Notes: generated from the sequence alone by a model not told the origin. A stretch of DNA of 64,000 nucleotides from Dyadobacter psychrotolerans (GCF_004349265.1 NZ_SMFL01000010.1:1-64000), one strand, 5' to 3'; shown: positions 53,224 to 61,292, counted from the first letter of the stretch. A program made the numbers and translations.

Positions 53224-53847
53224 TTATTTAAAAGACACTTTTAGCATTTCTATAAAGAGCTGAAAAGACTCCTGCATCCGGTCCATCTGACGATCGTCTT
53301 CAAACATATCCATCCTGTTTTTAAGGTAGATGGTGATAAGCCCGTGCATATAGCTCCATATGGTTAAACAAACCGTATCCACATCCAGGTTTTCTCTGAA
53401 ATGACCTTTATTTTTACACTCAGTTACTATAATTCTCAGAAAATCAAACGATTTCATCCCGTCTTCCCAAACTTCATCTTTACAGGCAAGGGCTTCAATG
53501 GGAGCCTGCATGATAAACATCAAATCATAAAGTCCGGGATTTTCTATTGCGAACTTAATGTATTGTTTTCCCAGCGATACCAGCCTTTCAAAAGAATTTT
53601 CAACAACTGCCACCTCTGAAAATTCCTGCATCATTTTCTGAAATGCTACCACGTGCAAAGCCAGCAAAAGCTCGTTTTTATCCTTGTAATAAAGATAAAT
53701 TGTAGCCGGACTGTATTCTATCACATCTGCTATTCCCCGGATGCTCGTTTTTTCGTAACCGTTTTCCAAAAACAACTTTTGCGCCGCATTTAAAATCAAA
53801 TGACGCATCTCTTCCCTTTCCCGCTCTTTTCTTTCTGTAATTCCCAT
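53224..53847 (-). CDS. TetR-family transcriptional regulator
   Basis: The 207-residue protein has the TetR helix-turn-helix at about residues 12-58, with I-L-N-A-A-Q-K-L-F-L-E-N-G-Y and S-P-A-T-I-Y-L-Y-Y-K-D-K-N-E-L-L. The C-terminal helical domain (60-200) should bind the inducer. It heads the efflux operon. The promoter contains an AAACA-C-TGTTT palindrome between the -33 and -7 elements and a related site lies before the TolC-like gene, so autorepression and repression of the pump are likely. The effector is unknown. Confidence 0.92.
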   Translation of the reverse strand: MGITERKEREREEMRHLILNAAQKLFLENGYEKTSIRGIADVIEYSPATIYLYYKDKNELLLALHVVAFQKMMQEFSEVAVVENSFERLVSLGKQYIKFAIENPGLYDLMFIMQAPIEALACKDEVWEDGMKSFDFLRIIVTECKNKGHFRENLDVDTVCLTIWSYMHGLITIYLKNRMDMFEDDRQMDRMQESFQLFIEMLKVSFK

Positions 53848-53868
53848 TCCTTGTTTTTACTTACAGCG

Positions 53869-53901
53869 CAAATATACTAAACAGTGTTTATTAAAAACAA
53901 A
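53869..53901 (-). promoter_or_regulatory. tetR promoter with internal operator palindrome
   Basis: On the minus strand TTTG (53901-53898), a 21-base spacer and TATATTTG (53876-53869) form a consensus promoter. The palindrome AAACA-C-TGTTT lies in the spacer at 53879-53889, where a bound repressor would block RNA polymerase. Confidence 0.65.
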
Positions 53902-54021
53902 TCGTTCAGTAGATTTTTTATGAATGCTGTTTTTTTTATGATAAGCGGAAAAATAAAAAATTGAATAAAGGCCGTAACATTCCGGATGGAGCCGGTATCT
54001 AATCTAAAAAAAACAACAATC

Positions 54022-54945
54022 ATGAAAGAAATCATCTTCATCCTGTTCTATTTTGCGGTGATCACAACAACAACCGCACAAGATTTATACGTAAAAACTT
54101 TTGGCAACAAAAGCGACGAACCTGTCCTGTTTCTGCATGGCGGGCCGGGTTACAATTCAGCCGTTTTTGAAGCAACCACAGCCAAAACGCTTTCAGAAAA
54201 AGGTTACTATGTGATTGTATATGACCGACGCGGGGAAGGACGGTCAGCAAACGTTTCGCCTGCCGAGTTTACTTTTAGCCAAACCTTTGATGATATTAAT
54301 AAAATTCTCAAAGGGCAGAATATAAAAAAGGTAACGCTGATTGGCCATAGTTTTGGAGGAATTGTGGCAACGCTTTTTGCAGAAAAGCATCCGGGTGTCG
54401 TAGAAAAATTATTCCTTATTTCAACGCCGGTTGTAATGCAGGAAACTTTCAGGACGATTTTAGATTCATCCCAAAAACTGTATGAAAGCAAAAAAGACAC
54501 GACCAATCTTTATTACCTTGGACTGATCCGTAAAATGGATACAACTTCCATCGCTTACAGTTCTTATACCTTTATGCACGCTATGCAAAACGGTTTTTAC
54601 GCAACAAAAACGCCTGATGAGACCGCGAAAAAGCTTTACACTGAATTTGGAAAAGACAGTCTTGCAAAATATGCCAGCCAGATGACACAGCAGGCACCAC
54701 TGGGTTTCCTGAAAAACGAACATTATACTACTTTAAACCTGACCGCCGCTATTCAAAATGTGAAGCGTAAAGGGATAAAAATATATGCTATGTATGGAAA
54801 AGATGATGGATTGTATTCTCCTGAGCAGGTTGCAGCAGCCGGAAATTTAATCGGTAAAGAGAATGTGTTGTATCTCGGCAATTGCTCTCATAATCTTTTC
54901 ATGGACAGGCAGGAACAGTTTATTTCTACGATTTATGGTTTTTGA
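54022..54945 (+). CDS. Exported alpha/beta hydrolase
   Basis: This alpha/beta-hydrolase of 307 residues begins with a signal peptide (residues 3-20, cleavage after T-A-Q). The oxyanion motif F-L-H-G-G-P-G near residue 38-44 is that of prolyl aminopeptidase-like enzymes. The nucleophile is in G-H-S-F-G-G near 110, the acid in Y-G-K-D-D-G near 255 and the catalytic His in N-C-S-H-N-L-F near 288. I use the ATG at 54022, as it begins the signal peptide. The sigma factor gene overlaps its end by 11 bp, so the genes are coupled. Confidence 0.84.
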   Translation: MKEIIFILFYFAVITTTTAQDLYVKTFGNKSDEPVLFLHGGPGYNSAVFEATTAKTLSEKGYYVIVYDRRGEGRSANVSPAEFTFSQTFDDINKILKGQNIKKVTLIGHSFGGIVATLFAEKHPGVVEKLFLISTPVVMQETFRTILDSSQKLYESKKDTTNLYYLGLIRKMDTTSIAYSSYTFMHAMQNGFYATKTPDETAKKLYTEFGKDSLAKYASQMTQQAPLGFLKNEHYTTLNLTAAIQNVKRKGIKIYAMYGKDDGLYSPEQVAAAGNLIGKENVLYLGNCSHNLFMDRQEQFISTIYGF

Positions 54946-55408
54946 AGAAATATATAAACACTACTGGAAAAAGGTCTTCCGGATTTGCATGGGTTATGTA
55001 AACGACCGCGATTGGGCGCAGGATATTGCTCAGGAAACATTCATCACCGTCTGGCAGCAGCTGCCAAATTTCCGGAACGAATCAGCCATCGGTACCTGGC
55101 TTTTCAGAATTGCTGCCAACCATTGTCTGAGACAGCTTGAAAAATCAAAAAAACATCCAAAGGAAGAGTTTCCTCCTCAAATTGCGGAGCAGGAGGAACC
55201 TTCAACTGACGAAAATGTGCGTTTGCTTTATCAGTATATCTCGGAATTAGAGGAAGTTGACCGGTTAATCATCTCCATGGAACTGGAAGAAATCCCACAG
55301 GCGGAAATCTCAAAAGTTTTAGGGATGACCGAATCTAATATCAGGGTAAGAATTCATCGGATTAAAGAAAAACTATCTCAAAAATTCAATTCAAATGGAC
55401 ACGAATAA
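54935..55408 (+). CDS. ECF-type RNA polymerase sigma factor
   Basis: The 157-residue protein has region 2 (Y-K-H-Y-W-K-K-V-F-R near the start and D-W-A-Q-D-I-A-Q-E-T-F near residue 30). Region 4 contains the helix-turn-helix I-S-K-V-L-G-M-T-E-S-N-I-R-V-R-I-H-R near 128-146. I use the ATG at 54935, which overlaps the hydrolase by 11 bp; the frame is open upstream to 54863 without family match. It belongs to the Bacteroidota group of ECF factors paired with small membrane proteins. Confidence 0.9.
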   Translation: MVFEEIYKHYWKKVFRICMGYVNDRDWAQDIAQETFITVWQQLPNFRNESAIGTWLFRIAANHCLRQLEKSKKHPKEEFPPQIAEQEEPSTDENVRLLYQYISELEEVDRLIISMELEEIPQAEISKVLGMTESNIRVRIHRIKEKLSQKFNSNGHE

Positions 55409-55985
55409 TTTGAAAGACCTTTGGAATAAGCAGGATGCCATTCCGCAACCAGATTTAAATGAATTACTCAAATCAGCATTAAAGCTTAAAAACAAAAATC
55501 GCAACCAGATGCTGCTTGTAATGGCCATGGGTGTTGCAACCATGCTATTTATCCTGACTATCGGTTACTTTATTGAACCGGAGCTGATAACGACGCGAAT
55601 TGGTGTAGCACTGATCATACTTGCAATCATATTTTTCCTCGTTTCTTCGGGCGGACTGCTTCGTTTACTGATGAAAGACGCAGACCAGTCACTTAACGCT
55701 GCTGACTATTTACAATTGCTGATCACAATAAAGGAAAAACAGCTTGTATTGGGAACACGAATTATGAACCTTTATTTTGCGGCACTCGGTATGGGACTTT
55801 TACTTTATATGATTGAGTATACTTTAAAAATGCCCCTGATAGGAGGATTAATCGCTTACGGGATCACGGCTGCCTGGATTTTGTTCAACTGGGTTTACCT
55901 CAGACCAAGAATTTTAAGTAAGCAGCAGGCGAAAATCAGTGAGGTTATTAAAAACCTGGAAAAGGTGAACAACCAGCTATCCTAA
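55395..55985 (+). CDS. Membrane protein, possible anti-sigma partner
   Basis: This 196-residue protein starts M-D-T-N-N-L-K-D-L-W-N-K-Q, followed by four hydrophobic helices: 37-57, 65-90, 120-137 and 142-160. The last 30 residues are charged. It overlaps the sigma gene by 14 bp. The position and the soluble N-terminus fit an anti-sigma factor, but a zinc (HxxxCxxC) motif is absent, so the role is inferred. Confidence 0.7.
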   Translation: MDTNNLKDLWNKQDAIPQPDLNELLKSALKLKNKNRNQMLLVMAMGVATMLFILTIGYFIEPELITTRIGVALIILAIIFFLVSSGGLLRLLMKDADQSLNAADYLQLLITIKEKQLVLGTRIMNLYFAALGMGLLLYMIEYTLKMPLIGGLIAYGITAAWILFNWVYLRPRILSKQQAKISEVIKNLEKVNNQLS

Positions 55986-55988
55986 AAA

Positions 55989-56030
55989 AGCAACCCTTCA
56001 CACCGAAAGGCAGGAAGGGATGCTTTATTT
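55989..56030. terminator. Terminator between the sigma operon and yceI
   Basis: Arms 55989-55999 and 56014-56024 pair over 11 positions with one A-A mismatch. The plus side ends in a T-rich tail and the minus side has a T-run, so it should serve both convergent transcripts. Confidence 0.8.
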
Positions 56031-56057
56031 ATTCATCCTTATATCAATCAATCATTA

Positions 56058-56591
56058 CTACTCGTGCCGCATCAGCTGAATGTTTGCGATCAGCCTCACA
56101 TCCTCGCCAATAAGCATACCGCCGGAATCTGTTAGCTGCATATAATTCAGTCCGAATTCCTGTCTGCTCAGCAAACCTGTTACTTCAAAACCGATTCTGA
56201 TATTTCCCTGTGCATCTCTTTCAGTTCCACCATATTCTGCGTCCAGCTCTATTGGTTTGGTGATGCCTTTCAAAGTAAGCAAACCTGATAATTTGTAGTT
56301 ATCACCTTTTACTTTATGAAAATAATTTGATTGAAAGGTGATGTGAGGAAATTGTTCAGCGTCAAAAAAATCGGCCGATTTGAGGTGATTATCACGCATT
56401 TCCACATTTGTATCAATACTGTTTACATCCAATGAGAAGTGAATTTCAGCACTTTCGAAGTCGTTTTGGTCCGAAGTTGCACCGCCTTCAAAATTATTAA
56501 AAGAACCTGTTATAGTGGAGATTACCAGATGTTTAATCTTAAACTGAACTTCGGAGTGTGCAGGATCTACGACCCATTTTGTTGTTGCCAT
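56058..56591 (-). CDS. YceI family lipocalin-like protein
   Basis: YceI proteins form a lipocalin-like barrel that binds polyisoprenoids or other lipids. The 177-residue protein begins W-V-V-D-P-A-H-S-E-V-Q-F-K-I-K-H. It has S-A-D-F-F-D-A-E-Q-F-P-H-I-T-F near residue 85, and V-T-G-L-L-S-R-Q-E-F-G-L near 143. There is no signal peptide, so this member is cytosolic. The gene is single and convergent with the ECF sigma operon. Confidence 0.93.
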   Translation of the reverse strand: MATTKWVVDPAHSEVQFKIKHLVISTITGSFNNFEGGATSDQNDFESAEIHFSLDVNSIDTNVEMRDNHLKSADFFDAEQFPHITFQSNYFHKVKGDNYKLSGLLTLKGITKPIELDAEYGGTERDAQGNIRIGFEVTGLLSRQEFGLNYMQLTDSGGMLIGEDVRLIANIQLMRHE

Positions 56592-56865
56592 GACTATCTA
56601 TTTTTAAAACGAAAACTATGATTTAAAGACATTAAGTTAAAAATTCGTTCTTACCAAACATTGGAAAGATCCCTTTTTAATGAAAATCTAACGTCATCAC
56701 ACCTATAAGATGCTATGTATATCATGATTTATATAAAAAATAATCCTAAAACAAGAAAACGGAAAAATGTCTGCAAAACGCAGAAAAATCGCTGAATTAA
56801 TTAATGGCACCAGAATTTAAGACCCGTAAGCATTCTATATTTACTAAACTTTAATCAGCGAATTC

Positions 56866-57672
56866 ATGAAAATGCAGGGAAGAAGCGTATTCACCTACGA
56901 CGTATATGCCCCCACTACAATTACAACAATGCTCCGCCCGCGCCGTCAGGAAGGTCAGGCTATTCTGGAAGAAGGCTTTAACATTGAACCATCCGTACCA
57001 TTTTCTGAGTACACTGATTTATACGGCAATCCATGCCAACGCACTATTTTGCCGGTTGGCCAGGTTACGATAACTACCGAAGTACAGGCACAGGTAAATA
57101 AAACAAAAGAGATTCCAAGCCCTGCGCCGGGTTATGTACTTGTAGGCGATCTGCCCGACGATATTATGCATTATATTTTACCAAGCAGGTATTGTGAGTC
57201 GGACCTGCACGAAATAAATATGCTGGCTCTGGAGATTGCCGGAAATTTAACGCCGGGGTACGATCAGGTTGAAGCGATCAGGAGCTGGATTCATCAAAAT
57301 GTGAAGTATCAATATGGAATGACAGATTCCAGCACCACCGCACTGGACCTTGCCCGTAACCGTATAGGCGTTTGCCGCGATTTTACACATCTGGCCATTG
57401 CCTTATGCAGAAACTTGTGTATCCCAACCCGTATGACGGTAGGTTATCTGGATAAACTTAAAGACATGGATCTGCATGCCTGGTTTGATGTTTATATCGG
57501 GGGAGATTGGTACACTTTCGACGCCGTTCAGGAAAAGACAGAAGGTTACAGAATTGAAATAGCCCACGGACGTGACGCAGCCGACGTAGCCATGGTTACG
57601 CAATATGGTAACGCTACTTTACAATCCTTGCACGTTGAAGTGCATTTGCTTGAAGAAGAAGAAGAAGTGTAA
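56866..57672 (+). CDS. Transglutaminase-like protein, second type
   Basis: This 268-residue protein has an N-terminal beta domain (about 1-95) and a transglutaminase core. The catalytic Cys is in I-G-V-C-R-D-F-T-H near residue 168, His in D-L-H-A-W-F-D-V near 205 and Asp in F-D-A-V-Q near 220. It differs from the protein at 31081 in the N-terminal region and in having no ATP-grasp or alpha-E neighbour. There is no signal peptide. The last residues are a run of Glu. Function is unknown. Confidence 0.85.
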   Translation: MKMQGRSVFTYDVYAPTTITTMLRPRRQEGQAILEEGFNIEPSVPFSEYTDLYGNPCQRTILPVGQVTITTEVQAQVNKTKEIPSPAPGYVLVGDLPDDIMHYILPSRYCESDLHEINMLALEIAGNLTPGYDQVEAIRSWIHQNVKYQYGMTDSSTTALDLARNRIGVCRDFTHLAIALCRNLCIPTRMTVGYLDKLKDMDLHAWFDVYIGGDWYTFDAVQEKTEGYRIEIAHGRDAADVAMVTQYGNATLQSLHVEVHLLEEEEEV

Positions 57673-57825
57673 TTTTTCAAACAACTTCTTCACTATCGGA
57701 TATATATTCCCGTAATTATTTAATAGTAAATCGCTTATTAAAAGTGCGTTTTGCATTGTGACTTATGGCTGGAAGTCCAGTCTTAAAATTATTTAAGTCC
57801 AATATGAAACTATTATTACATTACG

Positions 57826-59192
57826 ATGAACAAAACGCCGAACTATTTATCAAATCTGTTAATGCTAACCCTGCTTGCTGGGGCTGCATGTAATCGGAAC
57901 GAGTTAGCCGTTCAGCCTGTGCCAATCGCCCAAGCCATAGTTCCTGATGAGATTTCTGTGGAACGGGCAAAGGCTCTGTATGAAAGTGCAAACAAGGCAG
58001 GCGAAGCAATAGCAAATACGAGGAAAAAGAAACTCGGAGAGGCTCCGGACTGGGACAGACCTAAAAGGCTTAAATTTAAAGGTGGAACCAGTGCGTTAGT
58101 GATCCCGATTTTGAAATGCAGGAATCAGCTACACTTACCACTATGGGCTTCATAAAAGACAAGTCCAAAATTGCGGAGGAGGATTTGATAACCCCTGTTC
58201 AGCTGGTGGTGTACCTAGACGGAGATGGAAAAGAAGTGGTGGAACGTATGTATACCAAGACTGATGCAGAATACCGGAAGCAGAAAAAATCAAAAGACAA
58301 GGATTTCACTGGTATGCACTGGTTTGAAGACACGGAAGGGCATTTTAAACGTGGATTCGTATACAAGAATGGAGAGCTTGTTCAGACCTTGTTGCCGAAG
58401 GACATTGGACAGCAAGGAAACTTACGAACTAGTTGCGGGCTGATATTGCAATCAACAACCATTGATTATTATTCGATCGCGTGCTCGTCAAACGGTTGTG
58501 GGCCTCCCCAATTTATGTACACCGAAAGTTTTTCCTACTATGTTGCTGACAGAAATTGTGAGCAAAATAAGCATGACACGGAGTATGCACCTTCTGGCAG
58601 TGGCGGCAGCGGAGGAGACACCTCAGGCGGGGATCAGAATCAAGATGACACGGTTACTGAGGGATGGGCGGTACCTGAAGACAGGATCAGCCAATTTAAT
58701 GCCTGGCTTCGAGACTTGAATCCCCGTGAAACTGCATGGCTGAAAGCTAACCCTGGGAAAGCTCCTGCGGCCTGGTTCAATACCCAAAAGGCTGAGAATC
58801 AATCCAGGTCTGAATATATGTGCCAAAAGGATGGCATTTTCAGTGACTGGATTGTAGATATTGACGGGACAAATCAAAATGCCTTTAAGCATGCCTATTG
58901 GAATGCTATGAATTATAATTCGTTCGGAGAAGAGGAAGCTAAGATAATAGGAGATAACCACGAAGGAGACTGGACCGTTAAAACTTTGGATATTGATATG
59001 GATCTCCAAAATAATGCTCTTGGACGCAAAGTAGCTCAAACCTGCGGATGCTCGGGAATTGCACTACGTGATGCCGTTTTGAAGGCAATAAAGGATGGAC
59101 GTGGAAAACGTAACTCCATAGGCGTCACGGGTAAAAAGGAAGAACGTCTAATCTCCACTAGCTCAGCAACCACTTTCTGCAATGACAATTAA
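57826..59192 (+). pseudogene. Large lipoprotein with DUF6973-like C-terminal domain, one frameshift
   Basis: Two overlapping frames form one gene. The first part (from 57826) has a lipobox L-A-G-A-A-C near residue 22 and a helical region. A missing base in the CCC run near 58104 shifts the frame; reading on in the second frame gives P-D-F-E-M-Q-E-S-A and a coherent protein to 59192, about 450 residues in total. After a Gly/Ser-rich linker comes a domain with N-A-F-K-H-A-Y-W, G-D-N-H-E-G-D and M-D-L-Q-N-N-A-L-G-R, resembling DUF6973. The stop overlaps the next gene by 11 bp. A toxin role is possible, not shown; the frameshift may be real or a sequencing error. Confidence 0.78.
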
Positions 59193-59601
59193 GCAATTTT
59201 TTTCGACCGTTTTCTTATTACTGGTGGGTTGTGGTCGTTCTGACATTATAGAGCGGCACATCATAACAGATCTGTCGAGATCACATTCTTTTTTTCATAC
59301 TATTCAAAGAGAAAATAGTATTGTAAGCTATCATATGAAAGGCACTATGAATGGAACGGTTGGAAGAATAGAAGGAACCTGCTTTAACCAGGATGAATTT
59401 TTCATCTCCGCAGGAAACCTCACGGAAGTTGACAGTGTCTCATTAAGAAGATACTTCAGAATTTTTAAAGACTCGGTGAATACGGAAGGAGGCTGTGAAG
59501 GAACCCAATCAGGTGCAATGTATTGCCTGCAGATTATCCCCGGCACAGCAACAAAAGGGAAGATTGAGGTGGAATTCAGGGAGTATGGATATGGCTTTTA
59601 G
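59182..59601 (+). CDS. Small lipoprotein 1, candidate immunity protein
   Basis: The 139-residue protein has a lipobox ending L-V-G-C at residue 17. The rest is a beta-rich domain with K-G-T-M-N-G-T-V-G and two further Cys, closing with I-P-G-T-A-T-K-G-K-I-E-V-E-F-R-E-Y-G-Y-G-F. It overlaps the upstream large lipoprotein gene by 11 bp, typical of toxin/immunity pairs. Two diverged relatives follow in tandem. I know no named family. Confidence 0.75.
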   Translation: MTIKQFFSTVFLLLVGCGRSDIIERHIITDLSRSHSFFHTIQRENSIVSYHMKGTMNGTVGRIEGTCFNQDEFFISAGNLTEVDSVSLRRYFRIFKDSVNTEGGCEGTQSGAMYCLQIIPGTATKGKIEVEFREYGYGF

Positions 59602-59717
59602 TGCCTACGCTTACTGTATCTCTGCAAGCTGTTCATTATTGCAGCATGCAGTTTTATATTCAGTTGTGATTATTTTTTCTGGATCATAAACATGAATCAA
59701 ATGCCTTTTAGAATGCT
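59602..59717 (+). repeat. Spacer repeat, copy 1 (same as 60418-60533)
   Basis: These 116 bases are identical to 60418-60533 except for one base near the end. They hold a terminator-like stem and a nine-codon reading frame starting at 59691. Confidence 0.9.
59622..59655 (+). terminator. Terminator-like stem after lipoprotein 1
   Basis: CTGCAAGCTG at 59622-59631 pairs with CAGCATGCAG at 59642-59651 with one A-A mismatch, followed by TTTTAT. Confidence 0.6.
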
Positions 59718-60002
59718 ATGAATTATAATTCGTTCGGAGAAGAGGAAGCTAAGATAATAGGAGATAACCATGAAGGAGACTGGACCGTTAAAACTTTGGA
59801 TATTGATATGGATCTCCAAAATAATGCCCTTGGACGCAAAGTAGCTCAAACCTGCGGATGCTCGGGAATTGCACTACGTGATGCAGTTCTGAAGGCAATA
59901 AAAGATGGACGTGGAAAACGACGATTTGTTAGCCCCGACACTCAATTAAATAAACTAATTAATACAAATAACGCAACCAGCTTTTGTAATGATCACCTTT
60001 AA
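59718..60002 (+). CDS. Orphan C-terminal DUF6973-like fragment, copy 2
   Basis: The 94-residue ORF begins exactly at the internal M-N-Y-N-S-F of the full-length domain and lacks the upstream H-A-Y-W segment. It keeps G-D-N-H-E-G-D-W and M-D-L-Q-N-N-A-L-G-R. After G-R-G-K-R the tail is different: R-F-V-S-P-D-T-Q-L and an end in F-C-N-D-H-L. A nine-codon ORF from 59691 ends in ATGA shared with this start. The end overlaps the next lipoprotein gene by 14 bp. It may be an inactive cassette for recombination. Confidence 0.68.
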   Translation: MNYNSFGEEEAKIIGDNHEGDWTVKTLDIDMDLQNNALGRKVAQTCGCSGIALRDAVLKAIKDGRGKRRFVSPDTQLNKLINTNNATSFCNDHL

Positions 60003-60417
60003 GCTGATTCTCACTATTTTAATGGTAGCGGTGGTTGGATGCGGGAGACCCGACATCATCGAAGTCCAAACGATTACCGACTTTTCCGAGCCACAATCTT
60101 TGTATTATGCAATAAAAAGAGATGGGAGCAAAGTTGATTGTAGAATCAAGGGAAAGATGAACGGGACTTTGGGTTATTATGGCAACAATTGCTTTAACCC
60201 TGAAAAGTTCTCATCGGTCATTGCTAGCAATCACCTTAGCGATGTTGACAGCGTTACTCAACTCAATTACTTAATAGTCTTCAAGGATTCAATTTCAACG
60301 GAAGAAGGTATTGAGACCAGCCAAAAGGGCTCTTTATTTTGTGTGAGATTTATTCCTGGCACAGCAACAAAGGGCAAAATTAAGGTGGAATTCCGTGAAC
60401 ATGGATATGGCTTTTAG
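59989..60417 (+). CDS. Small lipoprotein 2, candidate immunity protein
   Basis: The 142-residue protein carries a lipobox V-V-G-C ending at residue 18. It shares the C-terminal block I-P-G-T-A-T-K-G-K-I-K-V-E-F-R-E-H with copy 1 and the D-I-I-E segment after the Cys, but differs widely in the middle. It pairs with the orphan fragment at 59718. Divergence from its siblings contrasts with the near-identity of the domain core next door. Confidence 0.72.
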   Translation: MITFKLILTILMVAVVGCGRPDIIEVQTITDFSEPQSLYYAIKRDGSKVDCRIKGKMNGTLGYYGNNCFNPEKFSSVIASNHLSDVDSVTQLNYLIVFKDSISTEEGIETSQKGSLFCVRFIPGTATKGKIKVEFREHGYGF

Positions 60418-60533
60418 TGCCTACGCTTACTGTATCTCTGCAAGCTGTTCATTATTGCAGCATGCAGTTTTATATTCAGTTGTGATTATTTTTTCTGGAT
60501 CATAAACATGAATCAAATGCCTTTTAGAATCCT
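60418..60533 (+). repeat. Spacer repeat, copy 2
   Basis: Repeat of 59602-59717. It contains a stem formed by 60438-60447 and 60458-60467 followed by TTTTAT, and again a nine-codon frame from 60507 whose TGA overlaps the following ATG. Confidence 0.9.
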
Positions 60534-60818
60534 ATGAATTATAATTCGTTCGGAGAAGAGGAAGCTAAGATAATAGGAGATAACCATGAAGGAGACTGGA
60601 CCGTTAAAACTTTGGATATTGATATGGATCTCCAAAATAATGCTCTTGGACGCAAAGTAGCTCAAACCTGCGGATGCTCGGGAATTGCACTGCGTGATGC
60701 CGTTCTGAAGGCAATAAAAGATGGACGTGGAAAAAGGCTCTCAAAAGGCACTACTGGCGATAAAGAAGCTCAATTATTCCCCACAAGCTCAGCCACAACT
60801 TTTTGCAATGACAATTAA
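60534..60818 (+). CDS. Orphan C-terminal DUF6973-like fragment, copy 3
   Basis: Like the fragment at 59718, this 94-residue ORF starts at the internal M-N-Y-N-S-F and lacks H-A-Y-W. Its tail after G-R-G-K-R reads L-S-K-G-T-T-G-D-K-E and ends T-T-F-C-N-D-N, close to the tail of the full-length gene but not identical. It overlaps the third lipoprotein gene by 11 bp. Confidence 0.68.
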   Translation: MNYNSFGEEEAKIIGDNHEGDWTVKTLDIDMDLQNNALGRKVAQTCGCSGIALRDAVLKAIKDGRGKRLSKGTTGDKEAQLFPTSSATTFCNDN

Positions 60819-61236
60819 AGAAATCCTTATACCTATGCTACTGGCACTAGCAGTAAGCTGTCGACGCCAGGATCTTACAGAAGTCCAAACGATAACAGAC
60901 ATATCGAAACCTCAGGCTTTGTTTTACAAAATACGAAGAGACCAAAGTAAGGTTAGTTATAAAATCAAAGGAGTCATGAATGGGACGTTGGGTTTTCACG
61001 AAGGTAATTGTCGCGATAATAATAGATTTTCTACGTTTATACATGGCAATAATCTTAGTGAAGTAGATATTATCATGAGACGGAGATTTATAAAAACATA
61101 CAAAGACTCCATAGTTGTTGAAGGAGGAGTAGATACCAGCCAAGAAGGGACCATGTATTGTATACGATTCATACCCGGCACAGCAACAAAAGGGAAGATT
61201 GAGGTGGAATTCAGGGAGTATGGATATGGCTTTTAG
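60808..61236 (+). CDS. Small lipoprotein 3, candidate immunity protein
   Basis: The 142-residue protein begins M-T-I-K-E-I-L and has a lipobox L-A-V-S-C ending at residue 18. It contains V-M-N-G-T-L-G-F and the shared C-terminal block I-P-G-T-A-T-K-G-K-I-E-V-E-F-R-E. I use the ATG at 60808, which gives the same overlap with the upstream fragment as in copy 1; the frame is open upstream to 60721. It closes the array and is followed by a terminator. Confidence 0.74.
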   Translation: MTIKEILIPMLLALAVSCRRQDLTEVQTITDISKPQALFYKIRRDQSKVSYKIKGVMNGTLGFHEGNCRDNNRFSTFIHGNNLSEVDIIMRRRFIKTYKDSIVVEGGVDTSQEGTMYCIRFIPGTATKGKIEVEFREYGYGF

Positions 61237-61256
61237 TGCGATAAGTTAATTTAATT

Positions 61257-61292
61257 CCGCAAGCTGCCAACCTACAGCAGCTTGCGGTTTTT
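61257..61292. terminator. Terminator at the end of the lipoprotein array
   Basis: CCGCAAGCTG at 61257-61266 and CAGCTTGCGG at 61278-61287 form a perfect 10-bp stem followed by TTTTTCTCC. The gene on the other strand (kbl) ends 30 bp further. Confidence 0.8.

Larger units (their letters stand above)
58908..60736 (+). repeat. Three near-identical copies of a 203-bp domain core
   Basis: The segment coding from M-N-Y-N-S-F to G-R-G-K-R occurs at 58908-59110, 59718-59920 and 60534-60736, with only a few, mostly silent, differences. Sequence similarity ends abruptly after the G-R-G-K-R codons in each copy. The spacing is 810 and 816 bp. Confidence 0.92.
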
